Origin: Hyalomma asiaticum
Lineage: Eukaryota > Arthropoda > Arachnida > Ixodida > Ixodidae
Reading direction: 5' to 3'
NCBI GenBank assembly: GCA_013339685.2
Contig: CM023482.1
Location: forward strand, 103,244,174 to 103,308,173
Length of the DNA: 64,000 nucleotides
Below, piece after piece: positions 1-11,919 of the stretch. Below the pieces are notes generated by a model. The model was not told where the DNA came from. It saw only the letters and a program-made list of their open reading frames with translations, and ran no database searches. Made by a program: the position numbers and the translations under genes. Positions within the stretch are counted from its first letter, which is position 1. Every line of letters starts with the position of its first letter.

Positions 1-2206
1 AGAAGTAAGCCCACAAGCGATGATGAAGAAGCCCATGTGAACCCAACATGATTATGATCATTTACAGGTGACAAAGAAGATCCTAATAAATTCCGACACT
101 AATCTCCTTCCGGTGAGAGAAGCTATCCTGGCCGCATTCAATGGGGCAGATGATGCCTCATGAAGGGCTTCATACAGGACGCATGGACAACCTTGGCTGC
201 ACAACAGTGGCAGTCAGTGGGAACAATAACGGGCCACGTGATAGTTAACCAGAGATGTCTGCTCCAAGACTTTGGAGGGACCGACGAATTGAAGCAGAGA
301 TGTGTTGCACAAGCCTGGTACATGAACTGGTGTATGAAGCAGAACTTCTTCTCCAGGATGGAAGAACACAATGCGATGAGAAGCATTGTAATGGTGCTTG
401 TGGTCCTGTTGCCATGCTTCAGTGTTAATGCATGCCAGCTGGCGACAACGACAGAGCCAGGTGACATATTTTTCAGTGGAGGATGGAGACCGATGAACAG
501 GTGGGGCATATGAAGAGACGTCAAGATGGGAAGAGGGCGAACGACCATACACAAGGTAGACCAATTTGGAATACGCCCAATTTGGAAAGAAATTGCTGCA
601 CTTTCATCTACTGTAACCGATAGTTCTTTGCAGCATGGTATTGTCATGGCTTCTGACAACGCACACTCACATCGCTGGCACACTGTGTGATAGTATTCTA
701 GCCATCCGTGCACTATCGGGGCCTGCGGGCCTCATGTTGCTACTGGGCCTTCGGTACAGCGGCTGCTGTGAGAGGTGTAGCCATCGTTAGTGTGCACACC
801 GCAGCTAAGCAATTTGAGTAACTGCGGTGGTAATGGGAAGGCAACGCAAACAAGCCCGTAGCTGCCATTGTGCTAAGTGCTTGGCTTAATTTATGGCCTA
901 AATGATTTGATAGTGTACTAAATGCCTGTCACATTGGGTTTTTTAATATCATTAGATTCAAATGAGGTTTAGGTGTAATGAATGCCATTTGATTCATGGT
1001 GGTGCTAGGCACAAACAATGCCATTTGTTCATGGTATCACTGAAAATAATGCTAAGAGAAACGGCCAGAAGTGTTGCAGAATATAAGTGCAGAGTGACTG
1101 TAAAGTCATCCTATCTAGTCTAAAATAAATATGTGGATTTGTTTCATTGGATAAAGACGCACAAAAACTTTAGTTCATGGCTGATATGGCAGTGCTTTAC
1201 TAATGGGGAAGCATTCAGCTGCTGTATATGCTCACAATTGTGAGTAGGGCATGTCAGCCACAAGCAATGGCATAATCATGAAATATATGCTAAATCAAAA
1301 TGCTAAATCAAAATGCAGTTTAAGCAGCGAATTCAAGCAAGCAGTGTTGTACACTGTGGCCGAATAGAGACTCCAGGGAGACGCCCCCGAAGTCGAGAGT
1401 AAAAACAATTTTTTTGGGGGGGGGGGGGGGGGACATGCAAAAGTACTATAAATATGATATCCACATACACATTACACATTAAGAATGCTTAGTGCCACGC
1501 TCATTGTTTCTGGGGTAGAGAGTGTACATTAAGTTCAAGTGTGGATGCATATGAGTTGCTTGAACTCCTTCGATTTCAGAAGTAATTCGACCCGCATTAT
1601 TTTTAACACGTGCAATTTGCTATGGGGGATGCAATACTGCTTCAGACATGCCTCTTTGTTATGTTTGTGTAGCTATGCATCATGGTAGGCATATTTGATA
1701 GCTTTTTGTTTATTCATCTCCAGGGATTCTTCTTTAATGTAGCAATCAAATTATCATCAGGGGCTATATGAGGGGCCAAGACAAATAAAGTGAGAGAGCA
1801 AAACTGGCAACTTCTTTTTGATCCCTTGACGTTTCACCTCCAACCTTGGATCCTAAGTATTTTGCCCTGTTCCTTGCTATTCCCATATTACCTAATACAG
1901 ATTTTACCTTGCAAGACTGTGTCTCCACTCTTATGCGTGAACTAGCAAACATTTGTTAACCAAACAATGTTTGAATTGGGGAGGTGGGGAGGCCTTTGCA
2001 TGCTGAATTCTGTCAGTGCAAAAGTAGCAGCATACGCTATGGTTGAAGGACATATTTCGAGAGTCTGCTAGTGGTGCAATTTTCGTACATTTAATAAGAT
2101 TTTTGAAGTGTGTTTCTAGAAGTGAGGCATCGTGTTTACTTATCATGGAACTGTAGCGGTCATGTTGTGTACTCAAGCAAGTTTCTTCTGTCTCTCTCGC
2201 TTATAG
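1..2206. other. Sequence upstream of the SMN penultimate exon, no gene recognised
   Basis: This stretch should be intronic to SMN or lie between its upstream exons, because the exon at 2207 starts with an acceptor site. Open frames of up to 191 codons exist on both strands around 138-713, but their products have no recognisable domain and overlap one another, so I do not call them. No Tudor-domain coding sequence (the central part of SMN) is visible, so those exons probably lie before the window. A 17-base poly-G run sits at 1416-1432. Confidence 0.5.
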
Positions 2207-2326
2207 AAGCATGCCATTCCACCACCTCCTCCTGCTGCTCATGGTGACCTCCCAAACAATGAGGAAGCATTGGCCTCTATGCTCATGTCATGGTACATGA
2301 CTGGCTATCATACCGGGTACTATCAG
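2207..2326 (+). CDS. SMN: SMN (survival motor neuron protein), penultimate coding exon with YG box
   Basis: The exon is bounded by a pyrimidine-rich acceptor ending in TTATAG at 2206 and a strong donor GTAAGC at 2327, and is exactly 40 codons in phase 0. It encodes a five-proline stretch followed by the YG-box core S-W-Y-M-T-G-Y-H-T-G-Y-Y, the self-oligomerisation helix of SMN. In the known family this part drives assembly of the SMN-Gemin complex, which loads Sm proteins on spliceosomal snRNAs in the cytoplasm and Cajal bodies. The proline run corresponds to the profilin-binding stretch of vertebrate SMN. Upstream exons with the Gemin2-binding and Tudor segments are not in view. The YG box is so characteristic that I am confident of the family; the full gene structure is inferred. 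Confidence 0.93.
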
Positions 2327-2533
2327 GTAAGCATGCACTTCTGCACATAGAGTCAGCCATGCTGAGGTTCTAGTTTGTTCCTTGCCCATCATATTGAACT
2401 AAATCAGCAAGTACATGTTTAATAGGGTTCTTTTTCCTTTGTGTGTATACAGTCCAACGCACTTATAACAACACTGGGGCACCATAAAAATTACATTGTT
2501 ATAACAGGGTTGCATGAAAAAAAGAAACTAATA

Positions 2534-2708
2534 CAGTAGAATCTCGTTATAACGAACCCGGATATAACGAACTATCGGATATAACAAAGCAATCGCAATT
2601 CCACTTGAAATTCCTATATATGAAATTGATATTGGTTATAACGAACTAATGGTTATAACGAAGCAATTACCGCTCCCCCTTCAACTTCGTTATAATGAGG
2701 TTTTACTG
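2534..2708. mobile_element. Pogo-like MITE with 23 bp terminal inverted repeats
   Basis: A 175 bp element begins CAGTAGAATCTCGTTATAAC and ends with the inverse of CAGTAAAACCTCATTATAAC, directly flanked by TA on both sides. The inverted repeats differ at only a few positions. Further 'ggatataacgaa'-type motifs repeat inside. It has no coding capacity and is typical of short non-autonomous Tigger/pogo derivatives. Confidence 0.82.
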
Positions 2709-2833
2709 TATGTGAACCCCAGAGCTGTTGTGTGTGTGTGAATGGGCAGAGGAAAGGCTCAAAGCCCCTTTCAACACACTCTATGCTTCGCAGCATGGCA
2801 GTAAACACAACAATGACCAAAGATAACACCCTG

Positions 2834-3069
2834 CCCCGCCACGGTGGTCTAGTGGCTATGGTACTCAGCTGCTGATCTGAGGGTCGCGGGATCAAACCCC
2901 GGCTGCGGCGGCTGCATTTCGATGGAGGCGAAATGTTGAGGCTCGTGTACTGTGCGATGTCAGTGCACGTTAAAGAACCCCAGGTGGTCAAAATTTCCGG
3001 AGCCCTCCACTACGGCGTCTCTCATAATCAGAGCTGGTTTTGGGATGTTAAACCCCACATAACAACAAC
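2834..3069 (+). mobile_element. Tick tRNA-derived SINE (Ruka type), full length
   Basis: The head contains an RNA polymerase III A box (TGGTCTAGTGGC) and B box (GGGATCAAACCCC), followed by the conserved body and a CAACAACAA tail. It is flanked by a perfect 15 bp target-site duplication, aaagataacaccctg, at 2819-2833 and 3070-3084, so both ends are exact. The same family recurs at least six times in this window. Confidence 0.92.
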
Positions 3070-6000
3070 AAAGATAACACCCTGAACCAAGCCTAAGCTG
3101 CACTGAAAAAAAAAAGTCCCCCCACTTCCTTCTTGTTAGTGCTTTTTAATCCCCATCTTTTACTTCACTGGCCACTCTGGCCACTGAAAGCCATTCTGGG
3201 AAAGCTAGTTGTAGTTTGTCCAGGCCAGCTTTGGAACCACTATCCCTTGTTACTTGCTTTTCAGGATGGGGCTCATGTTTGGGAAGGTGACAAAAATAGA
3301 AGAGGGACAGAGAGACTCTGGATGAAAAGCAGGTTTCTATTGTATAACAGTGGTTCAGCCTTTTATAGGGGGAACAGCAAGTGTGCAGTGGCCAGAGTTA
3401 GTTTTCAATATTTCTCATTCCATTACCTCTGTGCACCAACACAGCCCAAACCCAGCAGCCAGATCACATTGTTATAGCAATAGAAGGCATGGGGGCATTG
3501 GTACAAGAGGGTTAGTCCACCATAAAAAACATACAGAAGTTTATGGTGCAGCAGGTGATCATTGTTATAACCGACATATTGTTATAACCAGTATTTTAAC
3601 TGGGTTCAACTGTAGTAGTTCCTAAATCAATTGAAATTGAGAACAGCAACAAGCAAAACCTTGCCAAAAGGCAAAGGTTTAATGGCATTACTGCTCTAGC
3701 AGGAATGTGAAGTGTTAATCAATTTGCTGTTGATTGAATTGAGAAGGATATCTTACTGATAAGGGCACAATACTTTGTCGCACCTTCCCATCAACGAAAT
3801 TGGAGACCATACCAGCATAGTTAACTATATACTTTGAATGCCATGACTTGCATTCTCACTCACTTAAATCTTTTGTTACGGCAGGAACATTCCGATTTAT
3901 GGCGATTTTTGGCGTTTTTATTTTAAAACGTAGCTGCTCAGAACAGATGGGAAACATTGTTGATATGTGCCCGCTTTAAAGGTACTACCAGCTAAAACAT
4001 ATCTGCTGTGAATCAACAACCGAGTCTCCAAGGGCCTCATGTATCCTCTGACTGCTCGTGCTGTAGTAGCTTGTCCTGCACCTACTGGTTAGTGCATGTA
4101 GAAGTGGCGTTTTTCTAACCACACCCTTCAATTCACAGCATGGCCGGTGCCACAAATGTGATGCCAAAGGCATCACTGTGGCATTGCGGAAGACAGCCTC
4201 CGCGCTGCACTGAGATTTTCCTCCTGAGCGCAGTGTTATGGCAGTCTGCCACGACGTCACGTTGACAGACCGGCACCATTGGCTGGAGAGGGATCCTTTG
4301 ACGGGCAGACGCCGCTTTTTTCTTGACCTGTTCTGGAGCATAGTAAAACACCACAGCTAGGCCTCTAACGGCATCACACTGGTGGTGATGTCTCAACGTG
4401 CTACAAACACGTACTATAAGCATTTCCACTTACTTCAAACTCCACATTAAGATGTCTCAGAGGCAGCATTCACCACTAATACTACCCAGCCAGAAGTGTC
4501 TTATTATGCAGGACAATCAAATAACACAGAGATGTCGCATTTGAAATTTTGCTGTCATGGGCCCTTTAAGAGGAGTGTTACCGTGCTATGCAGTATGTAA
4601 TGCCCCTGACAAACGAGCACTCCAGAAGCACATGGACTTCGGAGTACCTGCAGTGATAGTGTTCACATTGGGTGATGCATGACTGATGACAAAAAAAAAT
4701 TATTTCTAGGTTTGCATATGTTGTACATTCGAAATCTGCTATAAAATAATTGACCATCTGGGAAAGATCTTTGAAAAAAATTTTACCCCGAAAGAGTTAA
4801 CATATTGAAATTGGTTTTTGCGGCTGCTGTATTATTAAAACAGTTTGCGTCATGTTCTGAATAAAAACCAATATACCATTGTCTATATACTTTACCTAAA
4901 ACTTTAGATTTTTAGAAGTTTCTGTATAACAAAGCAGGTTGCCAGTCCCTAGTTTTGTAGTTAGTGGTACAAATGCTGCTTGCAGTTCTAGGAACTTGCA
5001 TGATATTGACTCAAAAAACGAGTTTTTGTTTTCATTACAGCTTCATCTGCCTGCATGAAGCTGAGGCATTAGTATCAGCACATAACGCTCTTGGATCCTT
5101 GTAGAATGTGGGCAGGTTCCTTTAACGAGTCGTTGCTGTTTAGCAGGCCACAGTAGACATATTTAGTGTATAGTGCCATTTGATGGGGATAATGAAAATG
5201 TGCTGCTAGAAATCATCTAAGGTGAAGACAATTGTGAAATGCCATTGCTGTGAACTGCTATACATGTAAGAGGTTGAACTGTTTAAGGAACGTTGCATTT
5301 TTCCCTCATCCTGAAATGTGCATGTACTATTCATACACTTTAAATAAATTTCATTAAATAGAGTACTTCTTTCTCACCCTTAGCTTAACTCTCAGCAAAA
5401 TCCTAATGGTGAGCTTCGACTGTAGCTGTTATATCTGCACATTGAAGGCTCCCTGAAAAGGTTTTTTGACATTGTTTCTCTCATTAGGCTACATTATTAT
5501 CAAATCATTCATATCATAAATTAAGCGAGGAACCTTGCATCAAGCCAGCTATGGAATTGTTTGTGTCGCCTTCCTCCTTACCGTTGCTGTTCCTCCTCAA
5601 CTCGAGCTGCGGTAGGCATGCTAGTGACGGATGCACCTCCCACATCAGCTGCTGTGCCGAGACCTCACAAGCAACATGGCACCACCATGTTGCTACTGAC
5701 GCCTGCCGGCTTCAGTAGTGCTGAGGTGGCTACACTAATATAGTGTGCCACGGATGTGAGTGCACTACCAGGTGAACTGACAATACCATTGGCTGGCCAT
5801 TTGGTGCTCATGATGTCAACCAGGAAAACCAATCATTGCATGCCCATTGCATGGCCCAAAGGCAGGACAGGTCTAAACCCTTTAAGTTGAGTCGCATTGA
5901 TGTTTAAAATTTACAGCCTTGTAGTAAGTTATACAGGAGAGTGATGATATTGGTCTGCTAATTATCAGGACTTGAGCTGTGGTTGCAGTGCATTTATACA

Positions 6001-6350
6001 AAATCACCAAAATGATTTCAGGGTGTCTTTAAGTGTCACACCTGGAGTTCATGTAAAGTATAGTGGCAAAGAATACATACTTGGCTTCTAGTAGTTCAGC
6101 ATCTTTTAGTGTGATGCTCTTAGGCGATTCCTCAATAGGCTGCATTGAAAATTTAGGTTATGCAGTGGGAGTTAGATGCTGTTTAGGCAATGTCTTTACG
6201 AAACTATTTATTATATGGTTTCATTATTAAATGAGATACATATATGAAATTAAGCTACTGTTTTGTTAGCAGACTACCATGAGTTTGGTTGCAGCACCTG
6301 AACGTGGTTCTTGTGTAATTAATTATTTTTGATTTTCTTTTTCCTTTCAG

Positions 6351-6416
6351 GGCTTGCAAGAATCAAAGTCAAGCAAAAGGGAATGTTGCTGCTGCAGATA
6401 CAATAGTCACAAGTGA
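6351..6416 (+). CDS. SMN: SMN, terminal coding exon
   Basis: The exon opens straight after TTCCTTTCAG and continues in phase 0 from the exon ending at 2326, adding G-L-Q-E-S-K and then a basic, cysteine-rich tail (four consecutive cysteines) before TGA at 6414-6416, 21 residues in all. In human SMN the last intron also falls just before the glycine that follows H-T-G-Y-Y-M, and the terminal peptide is similarly short, so exon position and length support the assignment. The tail sequence itself is not conserved with vertebrates. The four-cysteine run is peculiar and its role is unknown. Confidence 0.85.
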   Translation, partial: GLQESKSSKRECCCCRYNSHK

Positions 6417-6587
6417 TTAGGCAGGCTGTACGTGAAAGTAATAAGCAGAGCACACTGACTTTTCGTTGTTCTTGTGATTTTCTATTATCTCAGCGGCAAG
6501 TGTCCAAGAAGTTCCAGTTTCAGAAGTCTTCCGTGAACCTTTTTTCGCACATTTCTATTGCAAACAGTCTGACCACATGCTAATGAC

Positions 6588-6593
6588 ATTAAA
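6588..6593 (+). terminator. Candidate SMN poly(A) signal ATTAAA
   Basis: ATTAAA, the commonest variant hexamer, lies 172 bases after the SMN stop codon. A canonical AATAAA occurs further on at 7298-7303, so two 3' ends are possible. Confidence 0.45.
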
Positions 6594-7078
6594 ATACACC
6601 TTTTATCTAGTCATATGTTGCCACAAGCTGAACTCTGTCACACACATGCTTGTGCTAGATACAGTTTTACTGCCATTGCTGCATGGTGGATAAATTGGTT
6701 TTGAAACTGCGAAAGAGGAAAAAAAGACATGGCGTGTCCTTTTCTTCTTTTTCGTTTTTTTTTTTTCTTTCCACTTCAGGCTCAGGTCATTGAAAAGTTG
6801 TCAGGAACCAGCTGCCATAGTGGCCTGTAAATTAATCAAGGCCAAAGAATTGAAAGCGATGCACATACCTTCTGCTGACCTCTGCCATTTCACTTGTTAC
6901 CACACTGCACTTGAATGAGATGACACGGGATGCCTAGGCTCTGGCAAAAGCGGCTGAAAAGCAACACCATCACAGGGATAAAGTGTCAGCTGTTCTTATG
7001 AACTGTTTTCTTTTAACACACTAACCCTAAGTTTGCGAACACAGTGGCTCAAGCTCTTGGCCATGTTTTGTAGTGATA

Positions 7079-8795
7079 CTGTAAATCCCGGAAATATCGA
7101 ACTCGAAGGGGATCGCAAAATAGTTCTATATATCTATAATTCAAAATACAGAATATGACTATTTGAGCTTGTCTTAAACCAGCACACATCTCACATTTGT
7201 TTCCTGAGATCATAACAAGTGTTTGCTTATTGATTTTCCCTCAATATGCGAAAAGACCCACATGAAAACAGTTGCTATTTTTTTTTTTTTCATACGAAAT
7301 AAATATGCAAGCTTGGCTTTAATCTTCTTGTGGGCAGTCAAGTTCATCAAGCTGACGCAAGCTCTCGTAGCACACTACAAGGTTGTTTAGCAATGGTGTA
7401 GAAGTTCATCACTACTTTGGTCTGATCCCTTGGCTTTGGCAACGTCAGCCACAATCTCGTCATGAGTGCGGCCAGGAATGACCCACACATCATCATCGGC
7501 GCTAGTCAAGTTGCTTGCTGTGGGTTCGTCTGAGAGGACGCTCGGGAACATTGAAGACTCATGAAATTCACCGAGGCATCTAAAGCCATTGTCAGCACCG
7601 ATGACCCGCACAATGTCATCCCTTCGCATCACGAAACATGCTTGCGGAAAGAGTTCACAACGGAACTTCGTTTGCCTATACTCCGTTTCATACAGCATCA
7701 CTGTGAAGGCTGCGCAAGTAGTCCATAAAAAAAAGAAAGAATAGCAGAGGGGTGTTACTCCAATAAACAAACAAGAAACATAAGATACAAACTCGCATAT
7801 TTCTATTGCTTTCCCAGCAATACGAGCATGTTTTGTCAAGCTGATGAGAAATGTATTATGATTTAATACTGCCAGCGAGACATTTATTGTTTTTTGCTCA
7901 CTGCAAGCAATGCACTACTTTTTGGTCACGGAAGTACACAGCACACACACAAGCACTAGTTTTGACAGCATTGCACCTGATGTGTGAAATGGAGTAGTAT
8001 AGGCTTCAAGCACCGGTCATCGTTTGTATCGTTCTGAGAAGATGAATCTATAATTCAACGGATTAAACTGCCAAACTATCATGATCGAAAGAGACACACA
8101 GTAGTCCGCAAAAAACTCGGAATGGCCAAAGCAAACAGCGAGGACTAATGATGATTATGTCTTAATCTTGGCGATGATAATAGCATTTATGGCTTTGTAG
8201 CAAAAAACAACTGACGGAAACATGGCCTTCAAGAATGTCACTGGAAAAATGTGATGAGGCTGCAAATCTAGGAGGCTATGCTTTTATGAACTATGTGCGG
8301 TAGCACGATGACAACCATCAGAATGTGCACATCGTGTAAATCGCATCAATGCAAGTCGATGACACCGGCGCAGATTGCTGCCGGAGCTGCAGCCCCTTTG
8401 TGTCCATCTCAATTGGGGACTTTGCCTTAGGGACTTTGCCTGTCGGCTTTCTTGAAAAACGTTACTTGGTGCACGTTACATGTGAAGATTAGTGCATAGG
8501 AAGGCGCTATGCAACTTGTCAAAGCCGTGAAGGGGCACCAGGTATTCGAAACCATCGCGCGCGAGGAGGGATTGCAACACGTTAGAATACGGTTGAAATG
8601 TGGTCAACATATGTAAAAAGGAGTGCGCTTGCCCACCTCGGCATGGGTCAAAGTTTGTTATGTCAAATGCCGCGGTCCAGGGGTGTTCAATATATGTGCG
8701 CGCCAGCACTATACTTTCGCAATGGGTTTTGAAGGGGATTTTCCAAGTGTTCAATATAGCCAATAATTCGATATATTCAAGTTTGATATATCCGT
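7079..8795 (-). mobile_element. Possible degraded pogo/Tigger-like element
   Basis: Both edges carry AT-rich 'atatatcgaa' motifs in opposite orientation (7082-7140 and 8690-8795), with a shared 'gaaggggat' motif nearby, as seen in tick Tigger-like elements. A minus-strand open frame at 7387-7839 ends with an acidic stretch (S-A-D-D-D-V, then H-D-E-I-V-A-D-V, then S-S-D-E-L) resembling the tail of pogo-type transposases. Alternatively, the part from 7709 down to 7387 could be a terminal exon of an unknown gene: a plausible acceptor (pyrimidine tract then TTGCGCAG) precedes it. The evidence is weak either way. The rest of 6594-9016 shows nothing identifiable. Confidence 0.3.
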
Positions 8796-9029
8796 GATTG
8801 ACTTATCTGCAACATGTTGAGATAGAGGCAAGCAAGCTGTTGGAGTACTGTGTAGTTGTGATAAATCGCAAGCACAAGACATGGGAAAGGAATACCATAG
8901 TACCTGTATTCTTTTATGGTTACCATTCCATGCATTACATAATTCGTAGTATATTACTTGGAACTTTCTCATGGATACATGCACCTGCACATGCGGTACA
9001 TACTGCACAACTCTTATAGAAACATGTCA

Positions 9030-9267
9030 GTTGTTGTTTTGTGGGGTTTTTACGTCCCAAAACCAGCTCTGATTACGAGAGAAGCCGTAGTAGAGGGCTC
9101 CGGAAATTTCGACCACCTGGGGTTCTTTAACGTGCACTGACATCGCACAGCACACAGGCCTCAACATTTCGCCTCCATCGAAATGTAGCCACCGCGGTCG
9201 GGATTCGATCCCGCGACCTTCGGATCTGCAGCCGAGTGCGATAACCACTAGACCACCGTGGCGGGGC
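9030..9267 (-). mobile_element. Ruka-type SINE, full length
   Basis: The reverse complement has the A box, the B box and the standard body, ending with a gttgttgtttt tail at the left edge. A perfect 13 bp target duplication, tagaaacatgtca, flanks it at 9017-9029 and 9268-9280. Confidence 0.92.
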
Positions 9268-10029
9268 TAGAAACATGTCACTGTTCAGGTCAGTGTAAGC
9301 CAAGGATTATTTAGGCAAAAGGTTTGTATTGCCAGCCAGTGCAAACATTTGCAGTCTTTTTGATTCCAATACGGGCTGCCTTGGCCACTTCAAAGTGTGT
9401 TCCCACTGAGCTTGGAGTTAGAGATGTAATTGAGTGCATTCTCATGCTTGCACAGGAAAGGCATAGTCAGGCACGCAGGCACATAGGACCTAAAGATATG
9501 CTGGTTTTCATATGTTTCTGCAATATTTCTGTCCCATAAAAAGTACACAACTGTGTTCATTTGGTACTCCGTGTGTACCTGTAACAAAATGCAGAAGCAA
9601 TCAACCATCTCTTTCATGTGCATGCACATGGCCAAATAAGTTGATTGAAAGCTTGTTGGCCTTGGTGGTTGTTGCTGTGCAACATAATTATCAATTGTTT
9701 ATACATGTAAGAAGGCAAATAGTGCAGTATTGAATGGAGATCAAGGGAATCGAAAGGGGATCTGTCCATGCCTTCAGAAATGGCCTCAGTGAGAGTGGGT
9801 GGGAGGAGGGGTACTACAGTGAACCTTGCTTTCCCCCCATGCAGAGAACTTTGCTCACGCCTATGGCTGCGACTAATTGCCATGGCCGCAAATGTGGAGC
9901 TTTCTCCTTGCCGGTAGGCATCATGTCCTCTGCGAGCTTTATGAGCTGGCAGGTTACTAATAAGCCTTCGCTTGCTACCTAAAGACATTGGATATGTAGG
10001 AGTCGTGACACTGGTAGAGATTGTGTCTA

Positions 10030-10310
10030 CATCATCATCATCAGCCTTCGTTAAGTCCACTGCAGGACGAAGACGTCTCCCAACGATTTTCAGTTTGCCC
10101 TATCCTGTGCTAGTTGGTTTCACTTTATGCCCGCAAACTTCTTAATTTCATCACTCCATCTAACCTTTTGCTGCCAATGTTGCCTTTCCCTTCTCATGGT
10201 ATCCATTCCATAGCTCTAGTATCCATCTGTTACCTGTCATCTGCACTATATGCCCTGCCCAGGTCCACTTATAGCCTGCATAACCTTTGTAAATGGTGGG
10301 CAGCTTTACT
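10030..10310 (-). mobile_element. RTE-class LINE, 3' end of reverse-transcriptase ORF (copy 1)
   Basis: Read on the minus strand, this resembles the end of RTE-type polyproteins: W-A-G-H-I-V-Q-M, then N-R-W-I-L-E, then V-R-W-S-D-E-I-K-K-F-A-G, followed by a tail ending in (ATG)n. Such truncated RTE ends are abundant in tick genomes. A single extra T compared with copy 2 breaks the frame. Confidence 0.75.
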
Positions 10311-11919
10311 GCGCACACTTGTTATGCAAATCACCTGGGGTGACACTCTGTGCAGAACTTCGCAAGTGAAATGAGGTGGAGTTGGCACATCTGACGCGTT
10401 GTAACTTGTTAGGAAGTGAAATAATGCATTGTTTCTTTACGGACAATGGTAGAAAAGATCCTTTTCCCCTTTTTTAATGGCCCTTTTTTAATAAGCTATA
10501 CTTCAAAACATTAACATTTTTGGCAGACCGCTTATATTTAAGTGCAACTTTAATATATAACGGAATTTGACAATGCAACGCAACTTGTGCAACAAGTGCA
10601 GATATGAAAGTTAATGTCCGCCAGGTTTGATTGCCCTCTGGCTAATTTGCCTGCAGAAATAAATTCCTGAATTACAAGTACTTCGGTCCGCTATCCGAAT
10701 TCGTGACTTTTTTTCTTCTATGAAATTCCTGCCGTAGCGAAGTGTGATAATATGCTAGTAAGACAGCGTTTCATTTTTTTTTTTTTTCATCGATATAAAT
10801 ATTCTGATTGACAAGCGTACGAATTTTTTTTCTAAGCGCGGCCAAAATTCTGAAATCGCAACACTTGCAAAGAAGTGCTTTTTGGGGCTCATATATCAAT
10901 ATTTTTTTCCAGGCAATAAAGGTTTTTTTTTTTTTTTTTTTTACAAAGTAAGTCCAGATTTATTGTTTTTGTTACAAAGCCTGCGCGTAAAACAAATTCC
11001 CTCAAAATCGGGAATGGTGACCAGGGCCACTTCGTTCTTATCTGGATTTTCCCTGCTGCTGCTCCTGATGATGATGACAATGAAGAGTGGTTCTGAACAC
11101 TTAATAGACAGCATCAACGCACCCACACTTGTTCCGTACTTCACATCGACTGGCGCATACATGGCGCGATATACTATGCGTCGATAACGTAACGCATACA
11201 GCTGCTTTGCTGCGACCGTCTCGGGTAGCGTGAAGTCATCCTCGGTCATACCGCGGCCGTTTCAGGCACTGCCACGGCTCATGTGGCAGGCAAATTAGCG
11301 AAAATAATACATCACGAATAATTTCCATAATTGAATAGTTCAGAAATTGAAATTATATCGAAAATTACGAATTTTTAGCAGTAGATCGTCCTGAATCAAT
11401 TAAATTTGTTCCACCTGAGCATATTCCTCGGCAATATCCTGATGGGGCTCCAAGGGATAGTATTTGAAAGAAGTAATCCCGATCCTATTCGGTGAAAAGT
11501 TCCTTTATGAATGTTAGCTTTGCATGGTCAGCCTCGTCCTCTTTCTGTGGTAGAGCTGGGACGTACACCAGCGGTGGTGGCGGAGGCCGGAATCCCTACC
11601 AAAATCGCCTGTTGGAATGAGGCCATAACGGCTTGCGATGTAAAAAGTTACTACAGTATGCCTTGTCAACACCGTAGCCTCTATTTCGCACTGTCCTTTG
11701 CGCGAAAAAATAGAAGTATGATGATTATAAAGACGCTGTCGTGCTGTTCTAAATGCACCACTGATAGCGGCATGCACACATGCGGCAACCTCCAATTCAT
11801 CCTCATGTGCTGTCTTGATGTTGTTTATATCTGTAGATTTACAACTGTACATATGTCTCTTTCATTTGCTCTATTTGAACCTATCAGGGTGCAAGGTAGC
11901 TATAAATAGCAACTAATAA

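Larger units (their letters stand above)
2450..3612. mobile_element. Pogo/Tigger-like DNA element, interrupted by a MITE and a SINE
   Basis: The left end starts CAGTCCAACGC and the right end is the inverse of CAGTTGAACCCAG, both flanked by TA, with internal motifs rich in 'gttataac'. This matches the CAG...CTG termini and TA target duplication of pogo-type elements. No transposase is recognisable, so it is non-autonomous. Its interior holds a separate MITE (2534-2708) and a SINE (2834-3069). The outer pairing is less certain than the inner ones because the terminal repeats are divergent. Confidence 0.5.
2327..6350 (+). other. SMN last intron (4,024 bp), filled with transposon insertions
   Basis: The intron runs from GTAAGC at 2327 to TTCCTTTCAG ending at 6350. 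It contains a pogo-like element with another pogo-like MITE and a SINE inserted in it (2450-3612). From 3613 to 6350 I see AT-rich sequence and non-coding open frames, but nothing I can name. Confidence 0.85.

Noticed and set aside
138..713. Open frames of 191, 117 and 116 codons at the window start
   Set aside because: They overlap on both strands, have no recognisable motif or codon bias, and lie where SMN intron is expected.
2834..3069. tRNA gene suggested by A and B boxes (also at 9030, 12418, 37349, 37735, 41287)
   Set aside because: No cloverleaf 3' half; a conserved SINE body, tail and target duplications follow.
3985..4429. Two overlapping ~100-codon minus-strand frames in the SMN intron
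   Set aside because: No domain recognised and both read the same sequence in different frames; probably an old repeat.
10941..11249. 102-codon minus-strand frame inside the duplication
   Set aside because: Frame is broken in the second copy and the product has no known domain.
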